In this document: positions 24,149 through 33,544 of the stretch, in pieces
How positions within the stretch are numbered: the first letter of the stretch is position 1
Layout: each line of letters opens with the position of its first letter
Assembly (NCBI GenBank): GCA_910584845.1
Contig: CAJUDH010000001.1
Coordinates: forward strand, 309,431-373,430
DNA: 64,000 nt
Direction: 5' to 3'
DNA from: an uncultured Lachnospiraceae bacterium
Lineage (GTDB): Bacteria > Bacillota > Clostridia > Lachnospirales > Lachnospiraceae
Position numbers and translations under genes: made by a program
Notes under the pieces: generated by a model
Seen by the model: the letters and a program-made list of their open reading frames with translations, nothing else
Told to the model about the DNA's origin: nothing
Databases searched by the model: none

Positions 24149-26743
24149 ATGAATATAAACAAATTTACCCAAAAATCTCTGGAAGCCGTTCAAAATTGTG
24201 AAAAACTGGCTTACGAATATGGAAACCAGCAGATAGAACAAGAACATTTATTTTATAGCCTCCTCACCCTGGACGACAGCCTGATTTTAAAGCTGCTGAC
24301 CAAAATGGGCATTTCAAAAGAACTCATTTTAGGCGAGGCAGAGCAAAAACTGGCGGCCTTGCCTAAAGTCAGCGGCGGCCAAGTCTATATCAGCAGCGGC
24401 CTGAACCAGGTTTTAATCCATGCCGAGGACGAATCCCGGTTGATGGGTGACGAATATGTGTCGGTTGAGCACATTTTCCTGGCCATGGTCAAACAGGCAG
24501 GCAAAACCATGAAAGAACTGTTCCGGCAGCACGGCATTAACCGGGACAGCTTTTTACAGGCCCTTTCCACGGTGCGGGGCAACCAAAGGGTAGTAAGCGA
24601 CAACCCGGAAGCTACCTATGATACATTGGAAAAATATGGATACGACCTGGTAGAACGGGCCCGTTCCCAAAAACTTGACCCGGTCATCGGGCGGGACGGG
24701 GAAATCCGCAACGTGATCCAGATCCTTTCCCGGAAAACAAAAAACAACCCGGTATTGATCGGGGAACCTGGCGTGGGGAAAACCGCCGTTGTGGAAGGCC
24801 TGGCCCAGCGTATTGTCCGGGGCGACGTGCCGGAAGGGCTGAAAGGCCGGAAATTGTTTGCCCTGGACATGGGGGCCCTTGTGGCCGGAGCCAAATACCG
24901 CGGGGAATTTGAAGAACGGCTAAAAGCCGTATTGGAAGAAGTGAAAAAGAGTGAAGGCCAGGTTATCCTGTTTATCGACGAGCTGCACACTATCGTGGGG
25001 GCCGGAAAAACCGATGGCGCCATGGATGCCGGCAACCTGCTAAAGCCCATGTTGGCCCGGGGCGAACTGCATTGCATTGGCGCCACTACCTTAGACGAAT
25101 ATCGAAAATATGTAGAAAAAGATGCCGCCCTTGAACGCCGCTTCCAGCCGGTAACCGTGGCCCAGCCTACCGTGGAGGACACCATTTCCATTCTGCGCGG
25201 CATCAAAGACCGCTATGAGGTATTCCATGGCGTAAAGATCACGGATTCGGCGCTGGTAGCATCTGCTGTACTCTCTGACCGCTACATTACGGACCGTTTC
25301 CTCCCGGATAAGGCCATCGACCTGGTAGACGAAGCCTGCGCCCTGATAAAAACAGAGTTGGATTCCATGCCCATGGAACTGGACGAATTATCCCGCAAAA
25401 TCATGCAGATGGAAATTGAAGAGACTGCCTTAAAGAAAGAAACCGACCGGCTAAGCCAGGAACGGCTGCAAGAATTACAGAAAAACCTGGCGGAGCTCCA
25501 TGACCAATTCGCCAGCAGCAAAGCCCAATGGGAAAACGAAAAAGCTTCTGTGGACCGGCTATCTTCACTGAGGGAGGAAATCGAACAAATCGGCCGGGAC
25601 ATCGCCCTGGCCCAGCAACAGTATGACCTTAATAAAGCAGCGGAATTGCAGTATGGCAGACTTCCCCAATTGCAAAAAGAGTTGGAAGCAGAAGAAGAAA
25701 AAGTTAAAAACCAGGATCTGAGCCTGGTACACGAAAGCGTTACTGATGAAGAGATCGCCCGTATCATATCCCGCTGGACGGGGATCCCGGTCAGTAAATT
25801 AAACGAAAGCGAGCGTAGCCGCATCCTCCATTTGGATCAGGTATTACACCAGCGGGTGGTGGGCCAGGACGAAGGGGTGGAAAAAGTAACCGAAGCCATA
25901 CTCCGTTCCAAAGCCGGGATCAAAGACCCAAAAAAGCCCATCGGCTCTTTCTTGTTCCTGGGCCCCACTGGTGTCGGCAAAACTGAGTTGGCCAAAACTT
26001 TGGCAGAGGCGCTTTTTGATGACGAAAACAATATGGTGCGCATTGATATGAGCGAATATATGGAAAAACACTCTGTTGCCAGGCTCATCGGCGCCCCCCC
26101 AGGATATGTAGGCTATGACGAAGGGGGCCAGCTGACAGAAGCGGTACGGCGCAAGCCCTATTCGGTAGTCTTGTTTGACGAGGTAGAAAAGGCGCATCCT
26201 GACGTATTTAACGTCCTCCTTCAAGTGCTGGACGACGGCCGGATCACAGATTCCACCGGTAAAACCGTGGATTTTAAAAATACGATCCTCATTATGACCT
26301 CCAACATCGGATCCCATTACCTGTTGGACGGCATAGATGAATCCGGTTCCGTTTTGCCTCAGGCAGAGCAAATGGTTATGAATGAACTACGTGCACATTT
26401 CCGGCCGGAATTTTTGAACCGCCTAGATGAAACCATCCTTTTCAAGCCATTGACAAAAGATAATATTTCACGTATCGTAGACCTGATGGTTGCCGACGTG
26501 AACCACCGGCTGGCAGAGAAGGATTTGGAAATCCGGCTGACCGCCCCGGCCAAAGCTTTCATCACAGGCCATGGTTATGACCCCTCTTACGGCGCCCGCC
26601 CACTGCGCCGGTTCCTGCAAAAACATGTAGAAACCCTGGCGGCGCGTATTATCCTTGAAGGAAACATAAGCCAAGGCCAGCCCATAGTTATTGACACAGC
26701 CCCTGACGGCAAAAGTTTGACCGCCACCGCCCAATGCCCCTAA
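24149..26743 (+). CDS. clpB: ClpB disaggregase chaperone
   Basis: About 864 residues, the normal ClpB size. The start at 24149 follows AAAGGAGGG. The Clp N-domain (two repeats, about 1-145) is followed by AAA1 with Walker A GEPGVGKT (about 206-213) and FIDELHTIVGAG, the long coiled-coil M domain (about 405-530, which separates ClpB from ClpC/ClpA), and AAA2 with GPTGVGKTE (about 605-613) and VVLFDEVEKAH, plus the D2-small domain. It threads aggregated proteins through its hexameric pore, working with DnaK. No ClpP-binding loop signature is evident. CIRCE upstream puts it under HrcA control. Confidence 0.96.
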   Translation: MNINKFTQKSLEAVQNCEKLAYEYGNQQIEQEHLFYSLLTLDDSLILKLLTKMGISKELILGEAEQKLAALPKVSGGQVYISSGLNQVLIHAEDESRLMGDEYVSVEHIFLAMVKQAGKTMKELFRQHGINRDSFLQALSTVRGNQRVVSDNPEATYDTLEKYGYDLVERARSQKLDPVIGRDGEIRNVIQILSRKTKNNPVLIGEPGVGKTAVVEGLAQRIVRGDVPEGLKGRKLFALDMGALVAGAKYRGEFEERLKAVLEEVKKSEGQVILFIDELHTIVGAGKTDGAMDAGNLLKPMLARGELHCIGATTLDEYRKYVEKDAALERRFQPVTVAQPTVEDTISILRGIKDRYEVFHGVKITDSALVASAVLSDRYITDRFLPDKAIDLVDEACALIKTELDSMPMELDELSRKIMQMEIEETALKKETDRLSQERLQELQKNLAELHDQFASSKAQWENEKASVDRLSSLREEIEQIGRDIALAQQQYDLNKAAELQYGRLPQLQKELEAEEEKVKNQDLSLVHESVTDEEIARIISRWTGIPVSKLNESERSRILHLDQVLHQRVVGQDEGVEKVTEAILRSKAGIKDPKKPIGSFLFLGPTGVGKTELAKTLAEALFDDENNMVRIDMSEYMEKHSVARLIGAPPGYVGYDEGGQLTEAVRRKPYSVVLFDEVEKAHPDVFNVLLQVLDDGRITDSTGKTVDFKNTILIMTSNIGSHYLLDGIDESGSVLPQAEQMVMNELRAHFRPEFLNRLDETILFKPLTKDNISRIVDLMVADVNHRLAEKDLEIRLTAPAKAFITGHGYDPSYGARPLRRFLQKHVETLAARIILEGNISQGQPIVIDTAPDGKSLTATAQCP

Positions 26744-26765
26744 CCCAGGCCAATACCTTTTAACG

Positions 26766-26811
26766 GGGACAAACCACGGCAGGGCCTATCGCCCTTGCCG
26801 TGGTTTGTCCC
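26766..26811. terminator. Strong hairpin after clpB
   Basis: Arms 26766-26785 and 26791-26811 pair along about 20 bases with one bulged T (GGGACAAACCACGGC against GCCGTGGTTTGTCCC). No long T run follows. It lies 23 bases past the clpB stop and is the only terminator candidate there. Confidence 0.65.
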
Positions 26812-26941
26812 TATGCCAGGAAAATATCCATTACCGTCCCTTTATAGGGCGGCACAGGATAACCATTTTATTTTCTATCATTAGGCCTTCCCGAAAGCCA
26901 CGCCTCCCTTTCGCAAATGGCCGAATTTCTCCTTTATAAAA

Positions 26942-27553
26942 TCAAGCATTTACAAATTGTTTATCAAATTCCGGGTTAAAATAATAAAAGTTCTTCTCAT
27001 CCAATTTTGCCTTTGTTTTTTCCAGTGCTTCCCCAAACCTCTGGAAATGCACCACTTCCCGTTCACGCAAAAACTTCAGGGGCTCCAGCACATCTGGGTC
27101 ATCAATAACCCGGATCAGGTTTTCATATACGGTCCGGGCCTTTTGTTCTGCAGCCAAATCCTCAAACAGGTCTGCAAAAACATCCCCTTTCGACTGGAAT
27201 TCACATGCGTTAAAAGGTACGCCGGCCGCCGCGTTCGGCCAGATGCCGACCGTATGGTCGATATAATAGGCATCAAACCCTGCGGCCTTAGCATCCTCCG
27301 CCTTCATGTTTTTAGTTAACTGGTAAATAATGGCGCAAATGACCTCCAAATGGGCCAGTTCTTCTGTGCCAATGTCCGTCAACAGCCCGGCTATTTCTTT
27401 ACAAGGCATGGTATACCGTTGGGAAAGGTAACGCATGGAAGCGGACAGTTCCCCGTCAGGCCCGCCGAATTGGCTGATGACCAGAGAAGCGGTTTTTGGG
27501 CAGGTTTTTTTAATATTGACTGGATATTGCAGCCGTTTTTCATAAGTCCACAT
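26942..27553 (-). CDS. cotJC: Spore coat protein CotJC (manganese-catalase-like)
   Basis: 203 residues; the start at 27553 is set by a perfect AGGAGGTG and by the family start MW-x-YEK-x-LQYPV. The ferritin-like fold of the manganese catalase family is visible with metal-ligand segments DGELSASMRYL, DIGTEELAHLEV and REREVVHFQRFGEAL. CotJC is built into the inner spore coat of Bacillus and Clostridia and may protect against peroxide; catalase activity is known for some members only. It is the last gene of cotJABC, one base after cotJB. Confidence 0.93.
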   Translation of the reverse strand: MWTYEKRLQYPVNIKKTCPKTASLVISQFGGPDGELSASMRYLSQRYTMPCKEIAGLLTDIGTEELAHLEVICAIIYQLTKNMKAEDAKAAGFDAYYIDHTVGIWPNAAAGVPFNACEFQSKGDVFADLFEDLAAEQKARTVYENLIRVIDDPDVLEPLKFLREREVVHFQRFGEALEKTKAKLDEKNFYYFNPEFDKQFVNA

Positions 27554-27554
27554 A

Positions 27555-27854
27555 CTAGGCACCTCCTTGATTGTCCCAAGGCAACGGTCCATCCGACCAG
27601 GTAAAATGCCGTTGCCCCGGATATTTACTATAAGACCCCGTCTCGTTATTGGTATCCGGGCAGACCATAGACGGGGCCAACGGCTCAAATTCCCGGGCAT
27701 AATTCTGCATTTGTTGATACCGTAAATGATTGGCTTGGGCAAAAGCATCCAAGGCTTCCTGGTCTAAAGGGTGGGTATCCAGATACAAAGTCAGGTCATC
27801 CACCTGAAAGCTGGTCTGTTGGATTTCTTCCAGCAATTGTGCGCGGTTAGCCAA
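27555..27854 (-). CDS. cotJB: Spore coat protein CotJB
   Basis: About 99 residues with the family core LLEEIQQTSFQVDDLTLYLDTHP. The TTG at 27854 is chosen because GGAGGTG lies six bases upstream; an in-frame ATG at 27869 has no ribosome site. The first bases overlap the end of cotJA by eight, a sign of translational coupling. Coat assembly role by family; regulation in Bacillus is by SigE. Confidence 0.88.
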   Translation of the reverse strand: MANRAQLLEEIQQTSFQVDDLTLYLDTHPLDQEALDAFAQANHLRYQQMQNYAREFEPLAPSMVCPDTNNETGSYSKYPGQRHFTWSDGPLPWDNQGGA

Positions 27855-28068
27855 GGACCCCACCTCCATTCTTATAGAATGGTTTGTCCAAACAAGGAAA
27901 CACCGTCCCCTTTTTTATCGAAATGGCCGCATCATAGAGGACTTCCCACCGCTGCATGGGGACCGTAGCCATCGCAATTACCAGCCCTGCTTCAGACGAA
28001 GGCGCCGGCAGCTTTTCTCCGCATCCACAAGAAGCCGGAGCCGCTTCACAAGCACAAGAACTCATCAT
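27847..28068 (-). CDS. cotJA: Spore coat associated protein CotJA
   Basis: 73 residues with the CotJA signature MATVPMQRWEVLYD followed by KKGTVFPCLDKPFY. A Cys-rich head (CACEAAPASCGCG) is an addition to the usual sequence. AAAGGAGAG precedes the ATG. It is the first gene of cotJABC; expression is expected in the mother cell during sporulation, but no SigE promoter could be assigned with confidence. Confidence 0.88.
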   Translation of the reverse strand: MMSSCACEAAPASCGCGEKLPAPSSEAGLVIAMATVPMQRWEVLYDAAISIKKGTVFPCLDKPFYKNGGGVLG

Positions 28069-28560
28069 AAAACTCTCCTTTCCGTTTCATCCTATTTTTC
28101 CTGGCTACTAAACCCAAATGCCAAGAGATTGTTTCGAAAAAAATCCATGCACCCGCAAAATGACTCTATGCCAGTTACAAAAATCTTTTCGGAACTAATC
28201 TTTATTATGGGCACAAGAATAAAATTTACGATGATAGATCATTGTCAGAAAAGGAAAGGTTGCCATGGGAATTGGTATTTATAAATTTTTAATAACCGTG
28301 GCAACACGGCGTTGTGGCGCCGGAAACGCTTTTCCGGCCGGTTCGGGCAAACGGAAAAAAATCCAACTGTATTAGGGGAAGATTGGATCTTTACCCGGTG
28401 AAAACCTGGGTGCCTTTTATAAAAATGACATTTGTCACAAACAAAGTGATAAATGGAACCTTCCCTGGCTTTCGCCTTTGCTGTACAATAGCCTTGTGGG
28501 AACGTATCCCGCCCCACAAAGGCTATTCGCCAATCAATCCCAAACCAGGAAAGGCGGCTT
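28069..28560. other. 492-base divergent gap with several potential hairpins
   Basis: The gap separates cotJA (minus) from the glycosyltransferase gene (plus) and has no supported coding frame. It holds a 10-base imperfect inverted repeat (28259-28268 with 28296-28305, nine of ten matching), a perfect 8-bp hairpin with a four-base loop (28319-28326 with 28331-28338), and TGACA-TT-TGTCA at 28426-28437. A weak promoter candidate TTCCCT (28461-28466), 17 bases, TACAAT (28484-28489) precedes the glycosyltransferase. I could not match the hairpins to a known riboswitch. Confidence 0.4.
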
Positions 28561-29793
28561 ATGAAAAAAAATGTAGTGCTTTTTTACGGAATCCCTGCTT
28601 ATGGCCATGTCTATTCCAACCTATACCTGGCCGGGCGCCTGGCAAAAACCGGGGTGCCTGTCATATATTATTCTACGGAAACCTTCCGCATGGCAATCGA
28701 AGCCAATGGGTGCCTCTACCGCCCTTACCCCATCTGCCAAGAAACACTGGATTTGACCGACGGGAAAAAAATCTTAAAGCTCTATCGCCTGATTTTGCAA
28801 TATACCCAAGAAATGCTTCCGGCCCTTTTAAAGGATGCCAAAAAGATCCTCCCTTGTGGGGTTATTTTTGAATCACTGGCGCTATGGGGAAGGGCGATCA
28901 GCGACATGCTTTCATTGCCCTCTTTCAGCTTTTACAGCATCGCCGCCATCCATTGGCCGAAAGGAAACGGATTCTTTGCTTATGCCAGGGGGTTCTCCGG
29001 AGATTTCCTCTCACATACCGGGGAAATCCTCCCCGCTATGCGGCTTAGGTTTCAGTTAAAGCGGCGTTACCCGTTAAAAAAATTAGGTCTGCTTCCGGTC
29101 CTGATGAATAAAGGCACTTACAATTTAATGGGATATTCCCGGCGGTTTCAGCCAGGAGGAAAGAGTTTCGGGAACGATTACCTGTTTTTAGGCCCCTTGG
29201 CCTCTCATCGCCATATCATAGAAGCCAATGATTTTGCCTGCCCGGACAAACCTTTTATTTATGTTTCCCTGGGGACTGTCTTCAATCAGGACCCTATGCT
29301 GGTACGGGAGCTGGTACGGCAGTTTGGCCAAGCCCGGGGTGGCCCCGAAAAAGGCGGCGGCAAACACACCGCTAACTGCCCGGTTATATTGGTATGGGAT
29401 GGAAAAGCCGGGACGGCCCCTATCCGTTTCCCCCCTAATTTCATTGTCCGCCCTTTTGTCAACCAGGCAGAAATTTTTCCAAGAGCGTCCCTTTTCATTA
29501 CGGCCGGGGGAGTCAACAGTATCCACGAAGCCCTTTCCCATGGTGTCCCATGCCTGCTATGCCCACAACAGGGCGAACAATTTTTAAACGCGAGGCAGTT
29601 TGAAAAAATGGGGTTCGGAAAAATACTCAAGAATCCGGCCAGCCTCTACCAGGAAGCCCAAGAAACCATACGCCTTAAAGATACCTGGGACAAAACATGG
29701 CAGCAGGAAATGACGTCCCTACATATTAACCGGGCACTATGGCTCATTCGCCGATGTTGCCTTCCGCAAACCCCTCCCGGTCCATTGCCGTAA
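28561..29793 (+). CDS. GT1/MGT-family glycosyltransferase
   Basis: 410 residues, GT-B fold, of the UDP-glycosyl/macrolide glycosyltransferase group that moves a sugar from a nucleotide donor to a lipophilic acceptor. The N-terminal acceptor half starts VVLFYGIPAYGHVYSNLYLA with the usual GH-x(4)-L pattern. The donor half has YVSLGTVF (234-241) and the signature FITAGGVNSIHEALSHGVPCL followed by PQQGEQFLNA. The His normally found in the HGG of this signature is Ala315 here; the rest is intact. It is the first gene of a likely lipid-modifying cluster with the SDR-MBL, ligase and condensing enzyme genes 414 bases downstream. No membrane helix is obvious. Confidence 0.88.
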   Translation: MKKNVVLFYGIPAYGHVYSNLYLAGRLAKTGVPVIYYSTETFRMAIEANGCLYRPYPICQETLDLTDGKKILKLYRLILQYTQEMLPALLKDAKKILPCGVIFESLALWGRAISDMLSLPSFSFYSIAAIHWPKGNGFFAYARGFSGDFLSHTGEILPAMRLRFQLKRRYPLKKLGLLPVLMNKGTYNLMGYSRRFQPGGKSFGNDYLFLGPLASHRHIIEANDFACPDKPFIYVSLGTVFNQDPMLVRELVRQFGQARGGPEKGGGKHTANCPVILVWDGKAGTAPIRFPPNFIVRPFVNQAEIFPRASLFITAGGVNSIHEALSHGVPCLLCPQQGEQFLNARQFEKMGFGKILKNPASLYQEAQETIRLKDTWDKTWQQEMTSLHINRALWLIRRCCLPQTPPGPLP

Positions 29794-30207
29794 CCTTTCC
29801 TCTGCCCACGATACTACCTTGCGTGCTTCCTAGATTATAACCGGCAAAACCCTTAAGGCGCCCAGATTGTGCCGTCTGTGTTTTCCCGTGATGTGGGCAA
29901 AACCTGCAGCATATCTGCCCATAGGCAAACCTGGCCCGGTAGCCACATCCATTGGCGGCAAGGAAAACCGTAAAATCCAGGCAAGTAACCGGGGCAAAGG
30001 ATACCGGATCCACCGTCAGCCGGCAAAGCGGGGGAGACGCCAGTATTTCACAATAGTGGGGATAAACCGGCAAATATCAATTTTAATATTGAAAAAAGTG
30101 GGGTGTTTTCCCAAAAAAACACTAAAAATCAGCAAAATAATTCAATCTACAATCCATATCAAAAATGCCAAGACAAAACGATAGCCAAAGAAAGGGGCTG
30201 AAAACAA
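29794..30207. other. 414-base gap between the glycosyltransferase and SDR-MBL genes
   Basis: No supported gene. A minus-strand frame (29744-30073) and a plus-strand frame (29867-30184) lack ribosome sites and known motifs. The last 150 bases are A-rich and contain GTGTTTT (30103-30109) facing AAAACAC (30116-30122), a small hairpin that may end the glycosyltransferase transcript or act as an operator for the downstream unit. Confidence 0.35.
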
Positions 30208-32205
30208 ATGGAGGATTATCCGAACCCTTCCAAAGATACGGTATTGGTGACAGGAGCCACCGGATTTTTGGGCGAATATCTGGTACGAAGGTTAACCGGA
30301 AAATACCGCGTCCTTGCATTAGGCCGGAACCGGGACAAAGGCCGGTATCTGGAAAAACTGGGGGCTGTGTTTTGCCGGGGAGATTTCACTGACGAATCCC
30401 AATGTGCCCGTTATTTTCAAGACGCCCGTTTCGTGATCCATGCCGGGGCCTTGTCTTCGGTATGGGGGACATGGGACGATTTCTATCAGACCAATGTAGC
30501 AGGCACTGCGCTGGTGGCCAAATTATGCTATCAAAATAAAATCAAGCGGCTGGTTTATGTGTCTTCCCCCAGCATTTACAGCGAAAAAGCCGACAGGCTG
30601 TCTATCCGGGAAGAACAGGCGCCCCGAAAAAACATGCTAAATTATTATATCCAATCCAAATTGATGGCCGAACGGGAAATCCGCCGTTGGAACAAAAGAG
30701 GGCTGGAGACGGTAATTTTACGCCCCCGAGGCCTGATCGGAATCGGCGATACCAGCCTGGTCCCCCGGTTAATGCGGGCCAACCGGCAAACTGGCATCCC
30801 CCTCTTTCGAAATGGCAACAACCTGGTGGATTTGACCAGTGTGGAAAATGCGGCCTTAGCCTGCGAATTGGCCATGACCGCCCAGGGAGCACAGGGACAG
30901 GCATTTAATATCACCAATGGGGAGCCCGCCCCCTTCCAAATACGTTTGGAACAGTTTCTGGATGCCGCAGGGGAACCCCCCCGTTACCGGAACCTCCCGT
31001 TCCCCGTATTGTATTGCCTGGCAAAGATTTTCGAATGGGCGTACCTCATCCTCCACATATCTGGAGAGCCTCCATTGACCCGCTATACCGTTTGTACTTT
31101 GGCATTCGCACAGACTTTGGATATAAAACGGGCCCGGGAAACCCTTAAATACGAACCGGAAAAGACCCTGGCAGAATCCATTGGCGAATACGGAAAATGG
31201 TGGAAAGAAAACGCCTGTCAAACATCCCGGAAAAACGCCCTGTTTAGAAAGAAGGCCGGAAAACCCAGGCATAGCCCTAAAAAAACCTTTGCTGCAGAAA
31301 ACGGGCCTGCCCTGGTAACCCAAGTGAAACCATATGCCTGTGGCTATTGCACCAACAATTTGGTTTTTGCATTCCGGCGCCGGCCTTGGGAAAAACGTCA
31401 ATTCCCAGCCACTGCCTTTTGGATCCATCATAAAAAACTGGGAAACCTCCTATACGATACCGGATACTCGGAACAGATTTTTCAACAAAGGCCCTTTTTA
31501 ATATTATACCGGCTGTTAAACCCCGTAACCTTGAACCCCCGCCAAACGATATGCCGGCAATTGCAGGCCGACGGCATCCGGCCAGAATCCATAAAAACTA
31601 TTTTATTATCCCATGCCCATCCTGACCATATAGGCGGCCTTTCCCAGTTTCCCGGCTACCGGCTGGTGGCTTTCAAGGAAACCTTGGACAGGCTGGAAAA
31701 CCCCAAAGCCCGTATGCTGATGGACAAGGGGCTTCTCCCCCATAAAAGCTGCATAATCCGCAAGTCCCTGCCCAAAAACCAACTTTACCGCCACTTCCTC
31801 TGTTCCTATTTTGAACAGGTTTATGATTTATTGGGGGACGGAAGCATCATCGGTGTAAGGCTGGACGGCCATGTCAAAGGGCAGCTGGGGTTATGGATCC
31901 CTGACAAAAACCTGTTTTTGGCGGCAGATGCCTGTTGGGGCAATGACCTTATAAGCTCAACCCGGCACATGCGTTGGCTCCCCCGGTCCCTCCAAGAGGA
32001 TTTTTCCCAATATCAGGATACACTTCGGCAAATTTGCCAATTAAAACAGGATTATCCCCAGATCCACATCTGGTTCAGCCATGAGCCGGTACAAAAAGGG
32101 CACCTTCCACAAAATAGGGCAATGGGCCCTTTACCTTTAACAAGCATTTACGCCGCTACTTTTCTCCGGCAGGACAAAAAAAGGGAGGGAAAACATGCCA
32201 GCTGA
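30208..32205 (+). CDS. Fusion of an SDR (3-beta-HSD/OleD-like) reductase and a metallo-beta-lactamase-fold hydrolase
   Basis: 665 residues in one frame. Residues 1-335 are an extended short-chain dehydrogenase: TGATGFLG (15-22) binds NAD(P), SS at 119-120 and Tyr147-x3-Lys151 are catalytic, and the tail resembles 3-beta-hydroxysteroid dehydrogenase and OleD, which reduce or oxidise a beta-keto/hydroxy acid. Residues about 365-630 form an MBL domain: HAHPDH (469-474), His555, Asp574 and His625 are the expected metal ligands. The domains join through a basic linker (about 335-365). The start follows AAAGGGG at longer spacing. The stop overlaps the ligase start by 11 bases. In a pathway it could reduce a condensed acyl chain and then hydrolyse a thioester or lactone; both roles are inferred. 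Confidence 0.85.
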   Translation: MEDYPNPSKDTVLVTGATGFLGEYLVRRLTGKYRVLALGRNRDKGRYLEKLGAVFCRGDFTDESQCARYFQDARFVIHAGALSSVWGTWDDFYQTNVAGTALVAKLCYQNKIKRLVYVSSPSIYSEKADRLSIREEQAPRKNMLNYYIQSKLMAEREIRRWNKRGLETVILRPRGLIGIGDTSLVPRLMRANRQTGIPLFRNGNNLVDLTSVENAALACELAMTAQGAQGQAFNITNGEPAPFQIRLEQFLDAAGEPPRYRNLPFPVLYCLAKIFEWAYLILHISGEPPLTRYTVCTLAFAQTLDIKRARETLKYEPEKTLAESIGEYGKWWKENACQTSRKNALFRKKAGKPRHSPKKTFAAENGPALVTQVKPYACGYCTNNLVFAFRRRPWEKRQFPATAFWIHHKKLGNLLYDTGYSEQIFQQRPFLILYRLLNPVTLNPRQTICRQLQADGIRPESIKTILLSHAHPDHIGGLSQFPGYRLVAFKETLDRLENPKARMLMDKGLLPHKSCIIRKSLPKNQLYRHFLCSYFEQVYDLLGDGSIIGVRLDGHVKGQLGLWIPDKNLFLAADACWGNDLISSTRHMRWLPRSLQEDFSQYQDTLRQICQLKQDYPQIHIWFSHEPVQKGHLPQNRAMGPLPLTSIYAATFLRQDKKREGKHAS

Positions 32206-33544
32206 CCCGTTTAAAGTATTCCTATACTACCTGCATTATAAATATGGCCGTCCATTTACCAGCCGGAAATCACTGGAACGATGGCAAAACAAAAAAATCA
32301 AAAAACACCTAAAATATGTGGCAAAATATTCCCCTTTATACCACGGGATGAAACAGCTGGATCAATATCCCGTTGCTGATAAACCTTTTATGATGAAAAA
32401 CTTCTCGAAATTAAATACAGTGGGGATCTGCCGGGAAGAGGCGGAAGCTTTTGCCATAAAAGCAGAAAAAAACCGGGATTTTGCCCCCAAATTAAAAGGC
32501 GTTACCGTAGGGTTAAGCTCAGGAACCTCCGGAAACCGTGGAATTTTCCTGGTTTCCGACCATGAAAAAAACCAGTGGGCCGGCTATATATTGGCAAAAT
32601 TCCTTCCCAATAACCTTTTCACCTCTTGCTCCATTGCCTTTTTTATGCGGGCTGACAGCAATTTATACGAAGCCGTCCGCTCCAGGCAAATCCGATTCCA
32701 TTTTTTTGACTTGTACCAGGACCTTGGCACACATCGGCACCGCTTGGAGGAAATATGCCCGCAGATTTTAGTAGGGCAACCGTCCCTGTTGCTTATGCTG
32801 GCCGGTGAAAAGGCAACGGGGCGGCTGGCCATCTTCCCCCAAATTGTAATTTCCATCGCAGAAGTGTTGGAAAAGGAAGATGAAGCCCGCCTGAAAAAGG
32901 CATTTGGCTTAAAGGTTATCCATCAAGTATATCAATGTACAGAAGGGTGCCTGGCAACCACCTGTCCTTACGGGACATTACATTTAAATGAAGACATCGT
33001 GTCGATTGAACGGGAATATTTGGATGGGCACCGTTTTATCCCTATTGTCACAGACTTTTGCCGAAAAGCCCAGCCCGTTATCCGTTACCGCCTAAATGAT
33101 ATATTAATAGAAAGAAAAAAACCTTGCCCCTGCAAAAGCCCTTTCCTTGCCCTGGAAAAAATTGAAGGCAGGGAGGATGATATATTCCAGTTTCAAAGTC
33201 CCGACGGGACCATAAAGCAGGTATTCCCTGACTTTATCCGGAGATGCTTCCTGTTCGCCTGCGCACAGGAAACGCACCTCGGGGATTACCGTGCCGTGCA
33301 AGATACAGACGGGAAAATCATAATCCATGCCCATCTGACAGAGTCCGGAAAAAAGCAAGTGCAAAAAGAATTTCAATACCTGGCCCAAGACCAGGGGTTC
33401 CTTTTGCCAGAGATCACCTTTCAACCCTACACATGGGAACCAGGCAAAAAAATGAAACGGGTAGAGCGAAAACTCCCCTTAAAACTTCCGGAAGGAGGAT
33501 CCACCAATGAAGTCCAGTCAAAAAGCACAATTCCGCAAAGTTAA
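32195..33544 (+). CDS. Adenylate-forming enzyme (PaaK / F390-synthetase-like)
   Basis: 449 residues of the phenylacetate-CoA ligase/CapK/F390-synthetase branch of the ANL superfamily, which activates a carboxylate with ATP as acyl-AMP. Visible motifs are VGLSSGTSGNRGIF (ATP phosphate loop), YQCTEGCLATTCPYG (adenine/substrate region), and YRLNDI, the equivalent of YR-x-GD. A C-terminal small domain follows. GGGAGG lies before the ATG. It overlaps the SDR-MBL gene by 11 bases and the condensing enzyme by 38, so translation of the three is coupled. In the cluster it may activate a fatty or beta-hydroxy acid, the place OleC holds in olefin pathways, though it is from a different branch than OleC. 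Confidence 0.83.
   Translation: MPADPFKVFLYYLHYKYGRPFTSRKSLERWQNKKIKKHLKYVAKYSPLYHGMKQLDQYPVADKPFMMKNFSKLNTVGICREEAEAFAIKAEKNRDFAPKLKGVTVGLSSGTSGNRGIFLVSDHEKNQWAGYILAKFLPNNLFTSCSIAFFMRADSNLYEAVRSRQIRFHFFDLYQDLGTHRHRLEEICPQILVGQPSLLLMLAGEKATGRLAIFPQIVISIAEVLEKEDEARLKKAFGLKVIHQVYQCTEGCLATTCPYGTLHLNEDIVSIEREYLDGHRFIPIVTDFCRKAQPVIRYRLNDILIERKKPCPCKSPFLALEKIEGREDDIFQFQSPDGTIKQVFPDFIRRCFLFACAQETHLGDYRAVQDTDGKIIIHAHLTESGKKQVQKEFQYLAQDQGFLLPEITFQPYTWEPGKKMKRVERKLPLKLPEGGSTNEVQSKSTIPQS

Noticed and set aside
28069..28560. Cobalamin or cyclic-di-GMP riboswitch in the GT leader
   Set aside because: Hairpins are present, but the conserved cores of these classes could not be found.
28314..28871. 185-codon plus-strand frame overlapping the glycosyltransferase start
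   Set aside because: Its second half lies in another frame of the supported GT gene, and no ribosome site precedes it.
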